Source: Actinomycetes bacterium (GTDB lineage: Bacteria > Actinomycetota > Actinomycetes > Actinomycetales > Cellulomonadaceae). From it: a DNA stretch of 8,372 nt. The stretch covers positions 1-8,372 of the forward strand of contig JAEWGQ010000355.1 in assembly GCA_023388235.1 (NCBI GenBank). The letters are read 5' to 3'. Of the stretch, positions 6,787 through 8,372 are shown piece by piece. Position numbers and translations under genes: made by a program. Positions within the stretch are counted from its first letter, which is position 1. Each line of letters begins with the position of its first letter. The notes below the pieces were generated by a model that saw only the letters and a program-made list of their open reading frames with translations, did not search any database and was not told where the DNA came from.

Positions 6787-7536
6787 TCAGTGGATCTCCG
6801 TGATCTCCGGCCCGCGCTTGAGCGGGTCGAACGACGGGCTGGCCGGGGCGGGGGCCGCGGGCGCGGCGCCGTCGGCCTGGGTCGGCAGCCGCAGCGCCAG
6901 CAGGTCGCGCGGGGGGCGCGCCTCGGTGCCGCGCACCACGACGGTGCGGCGGAACAGGTCCTCGAGCCGGCCCGCGGCCTCCTCGTCGACCGCCGCGCGG
7001 CCGGTGATGACGCCGCGCAGGAACCAGCGGGGGCCGTCCACGCCGATGAACCGGGCCGGGCGGTGCCCGGTGCGGCCCTCGGGGGTCCGCACGGGCAGGC
7101 GCGCCAGGAGCTCGCGGCCGAACGGGCCGGGGACGTCGTCGACGGCGCCGCCCTGCTTGCGCACGGACTCGCCGATCTCCTCGCGGATCTCGTCCCAGAT
7201 CCCCTCGGTGCGCGGCGCGGCGAACGCCTGCATCTGCAGGGTCGACCCGTCGAGCGTCACGCCCACGGCGGTGACGACGTCGGTCTTCTTGTCGATCTCC
7301 ATCCGGAGCTCCATGCCGTTGACGCCCGGCAGCCGCAGGGCCCCGAGGTCGACGCGCGGGCCGGGCGGCACGTCGTCCGCCGCGTCCCACGGCCCGGCGG
7401 AGCGGTCGCCGGCCGCGGTGGTCGCGGGGTCGCCGGCCACCTCGGCCGGCGCCTCGGACGCTGCCGCGTCGGCCGTCTGCTCCAGGGTCTCGTCCTGGGC
7501 GGTGCCGTCCTTCGCACCGCGCCGGAATAGCGCCAC
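6787..7536 (-). CDS. DUF3710 family protein
   Basis: A 249-residue conserved actinobacterial protein of unknown function. A basic start (VALFRRGAKDG) is followed by an acidic, Ala-rich, probably disordered stretch (12-48). The DUF3710 core starts at GPWD (48-51) and includes DLGALRLPG (63-71), LQMQAFAAPRT (100-110), GPFGREL (137-143), RFIGVDGPRWFLRGV (162-176) and RPPRDLLALRLP (207-218). It ends in a Pro/Ala linker and the conserved tail GPEITEIH (242-249). No signal peptide, membrane segment or catalytic motif is visible, so it is likely cytosolic. The GTG start at 7536 has GGAAGGGA (7550-7543) six bases upstream, which rules out the much longer upstream extension of the frame. It heads the operon with the OB-fold and DUF3159 genes; the counterpart is Rv2696c. 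Confidence 0.9.
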   Translation of the reverse strand: MALFRRGAKDGTAQDETLEQTADAAASEAPAEVAGDPATTAAGDRSAGPWDAADDVPPGPRVDLGALRLPGVNGMELRMEIDKKTDVVTAVGVTLDGSTLQMQAFAAPRTEGIWDEIREEIGESVRKQGGAVDDVPGPFGRELLARLPVRTPEGRTGHRPARFIGVDGPRWFLRGVITGRAAVDEEAAGRLEDLFRRTVVVRGTEARPPRDLLALRLPTQADGAAPAAPAPASPSFDPLKRGPEITEIH

Positions 7537-7542
7537 CCTCAG

Positions 7543-7550
7543 TCCCTTCC
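7543..7550 (-). promoter_or_regulatory. Ribosome-binding site of the DUF3710 gene
   Basis: GGAAGGGA on the minus strand ends six bases before the GTG at 7536. It decides the start of the DUF3710 gene, whose reading frame otherwise stays open for a further ~800 bases upstream, through dut in another frame. Confidence 0.75.
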
Positions 7551-7557
7551 CCGGGTC

Positions 7558-7572
7558 GCCCGCCGCGCGGGC
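7558..7572 (-). terminator. Short GC hairpin between dut and the DUF3710 gene
   Basis: GCCCGC-CGC-GCGGGC gives a 6-bp perfect stem with a 3-base loop, 38 bases after the dut stop and before the DUF3710 ribosome-binding site. It could attenuate or end dut transcripts, or be a leader hairpin of the next operon. There is no U-tract; weak evidence. Confidence 0.3.
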
Positions 7573-7584
7573 ACGTACACGTCC

Positions 7585-7590
7585 ACAGTA
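7585..7590 (-). promoter_or_regulatory. Possible -10 element for the DUF3710-OB-DUF3159 operon
   Basis: TACTGT (minus strand) fits TANNNT and lies in the 74-bp gap after dut. TAGGTG, 17 bases further upstream and overlapping the dut stop codon, is a poor -35. If used, the leader would be about 40 bases and would carry the GC hairpin. Alternatively the operon is simply read through from dut. Confidence 0.35.
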
Positions 7591-7610
7591 GTCCGCCCGG
7601 TGCGGTGCAC

Positions 7611-8111
7611 CTAGCGGGCCCCGCCCGCGCGCCAGCCGCCGGACGACCCGAAGCCGCCCGTGCCCCGCACGGAGTCCGGCAGCTCGTCGGCCTCGACGAA
7701 CGCCGCGCGCTCCACCCGCTGGATGACGAGCTGCGCGACCCGGTCGCCGCGGTGCAGCACCACGGGCTCCCGGGCGTCGGTGTTGAGCAGGGTGACGGCG
7801 ATCTCGCCCCGGTAGCCGGCGTCGACCGTCCCCGGCGCGTTCACGATGGTCAGGCCGTGCCGGGCCGCCAGGCCGGAGCGCGGGTGCACGAAGGCGGCGT
7901 AGCCCTCCGGCAGCGCGATCGCCAGGCCGGTCGGGACGGTGACCCGCTCCCCCGGCGCGATGGTGGCGTCCACCCGGGTCACCAGGTCCGCGCCGGCGTC
8001 GCCCGGGTGCGCGTACGCGGGGACGGGCACGCCCTCGTCCAGGCGGCGCAGCAGGACGGTGAGCGTCGGCGCGGCGGCGGGGTCGCTGGTGGTGTCGTCG
8101 GTGCTCGTCAC
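7611..8111 (-). CDS. dut: dUTP diphosphatase (dUTPase), trimeric type
   Basis: dUTPase hydrolyses dUTP to dUMP and diphosphate, keeping uracil out of DNA and supplying dUMP for thymidylate synthesis; the enzyme is a cytosolic homotrimer. All five motifs are present in 166 residues: [11 protein letters not shown] (34-43), [14 protein letters not shown] (76-87), [14 protein letters not shown] (94-104) with catalytic D97 and uracil-stacking Y100, [13 protein letters not shown] (120-130) and [12 protein letters not shown] (149-159). Length is normal for the family. The GTG at 8111 gives [10 protein letters not shown]. An in-frame ATG at 8267 would add 52 unrelated residues and run through the divergent DUF3093 gene, so it is rejected. 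There is no Shine-Dalgarno sequence, but TAGGGT lies eight bases before the GTG. The counterpart is Rv2697c. Confidence 0.96.
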   Translation of the reverse strand: MTSTDDTTSDPAAAPTLTVLLRRLDEGVPVPAYAHPGDAGADLVTRVDATIAPGERVTVPTGLAIALPEGYAAFVHPRSGLAARHGLTIVNAPGTVDAGYRGEIAVTLLNTDAREPVVLHRGDRVAQLVIQRVERAAFVEADELPDSVRGTGGFGSSGGWRAGGAR

Positions 8112-8119
8112 GGGGCCCG

Positions 8120-8125
8120 ACCCTA
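8120..8125 (-). promoter_or_regulatory. -10 element of the dut promoter, probably leaderless
   Basis: TAGGGT (minus strand) ends eight bases before the dut GTG, the same geometry as at the permease and first trkA genes. It lies only 14 bases from the opposing -10-like hexamer of the DUF3093 gene, so the two promoters overlap. Confidence 0.5.
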
Positions 8126-8139
8126 CCGGCCGCGGGTGG

Positions 8140-8145
8140 GATGCT
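8140..8145 (+). promoter_or_regulatory. -10-like element of the DUF3093 gene
   Basis: GATGCT keeps the A2 and T6 of TANNNT and ends six bases before the GTG at 8152, placing the transcription start at the start codon. No ribosome-binding site is visible. The first base is non-consensus, so this is weaker than the other three. Confidence 0.4.
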
Positions 8146-8151
8146 GGGACG

Positions 8152-8372
8152 GTGCAGACCACGACCTCCCCGTTCGACGAGCGCCTGTGGCCCTCCCCCG
8201 CGGCCTGGCTGGCCGTGCCGGCGCTCGGCGTCATGCTCGGCATCGTCCTGTGGCCGCTCGGGACCACCGCCGGGATCGCCGGCGGCCTGGCCGGGCTCGC
8301 CGCGGCCGGGACCGCCGCGGTCCTGTCGGCGACGCGCGTGCGGGTCGCCGGCGGCGAGCTGCACGCCGGCGC
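8152..8372 (+). CDS. DUF3093 family membrane protein, N-terminal part (3' end outside window)
   Basis: The visible 73 codons read [20 protein letters not shown], then two hydrophobic segments at about 17-36 and 38-60, then [13 protein letters not shown]. The ERLWPS motif before a short two-helix hairpin, followed by a beta-rich segment starting at V-x-G-G-x-L, is typical of DUF3093, an actinobacterial family of unknown function usually found next to dut. The GTG start has no Shine-Dalgarno sequence but has a -10-like GATGCT six bases upstream. The counterpart is Rv2698. The gene runs off the right edge. Confidence 0.8.
   Translation, partial: MQTTTSPFDERLWPSPAAWLAVPALGVMLGIVLWPLGTTAGIAGGLAGLAAAGTAAVLSATRVRVAGGELHAG

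Noticed and set aside
8112..8267. 52-codon N-terminal extension of dut
   Set aside because: The extra residues match no dUTPase feature and would cover the divergent DUF3093 start; the GTG at 8111 gives a standard-length enzyme.
7537..8364. Extension of the DUF3710 frame upstream across dut
   Set aside because: It is antiparallel-free but out of frame with dut, arginine/glycine-rich, and the GTG at 7536 has a strong ribosome-binding site.

Overview
The window is a stretch of chromosome from a high-GC actinobacterium. Base composition, heavy G/C use at third codon positions, frequent GTG starts and several actinobacteria-specific families (DUF3093, DUF3159, DUF3710) all point there. The gene order matches a core actinobacterial neighbourhood, recalled in M. 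tuberculosis as Rv2689c to Rv2698: methyltransferase, APC permease, ceoB, ceoC, DUF3159, OB-fold, DUF3710, dut, DUF3093. The style suits Micrococcales (Cellulomonas-like), but the sequence alone cannot fix the genus.

Layout, left to right. 1-740 (-) is the 5' third of aconitase acnA, running off the left edge. 741-1048 is a 308-base intergenic region holding the acnA ribosome-binding site, an A/T-rich island with two overlapping perfect palindromes (likely operator/promoter), and two separate triplets of 13-bp tandem repeats. 1049-2335 (-) is a TRAM-domain, iron-sulfur, SAM-dependent RNA (uracil-5) methyltransferase. It overlaps by 11 bp the end of 2325-4328 (-), a KimA-like APC permease. Divergent from the permease are two overlapping TrkA/RCK genes, 4421-5086 and 5083-5760 (+). 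These run head-on, with a 71-bp overlap, into a three-gene minus-strand set: DUF3159 membrane protein (5690-6418), OB-fold protein (6411-6785) and DUF3710 protein (6787-7536). dut (7611-8111, -) follows, and divergent from it a DUF3093 gene starts at 8152 (+) and leaves the window.

The central theme is probably potassium homeostasis: a putative K+ permease facing two cytosolic nucleotide-sensing RCK subunits, with no TrkH/KtrB channel subunit present. The rest is housekeeping: TCA cycle, RNA modification, dUTP removal and conserved genes of unknown role.

A recurring signal is a -10-like hexamer immediately before a GTG start with no Shine-Dalgarno sequence (permease, first trkA, dut, DUF3093), suggesting leaderless or near-leaderless mRNAs. 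No RNA genes, mobile elements or CRISPR arrays were seen. The window looks like conserved chromosome rather than an island; the least explained parts are the acnA upstream region and the permease/trkA divergent promoter.
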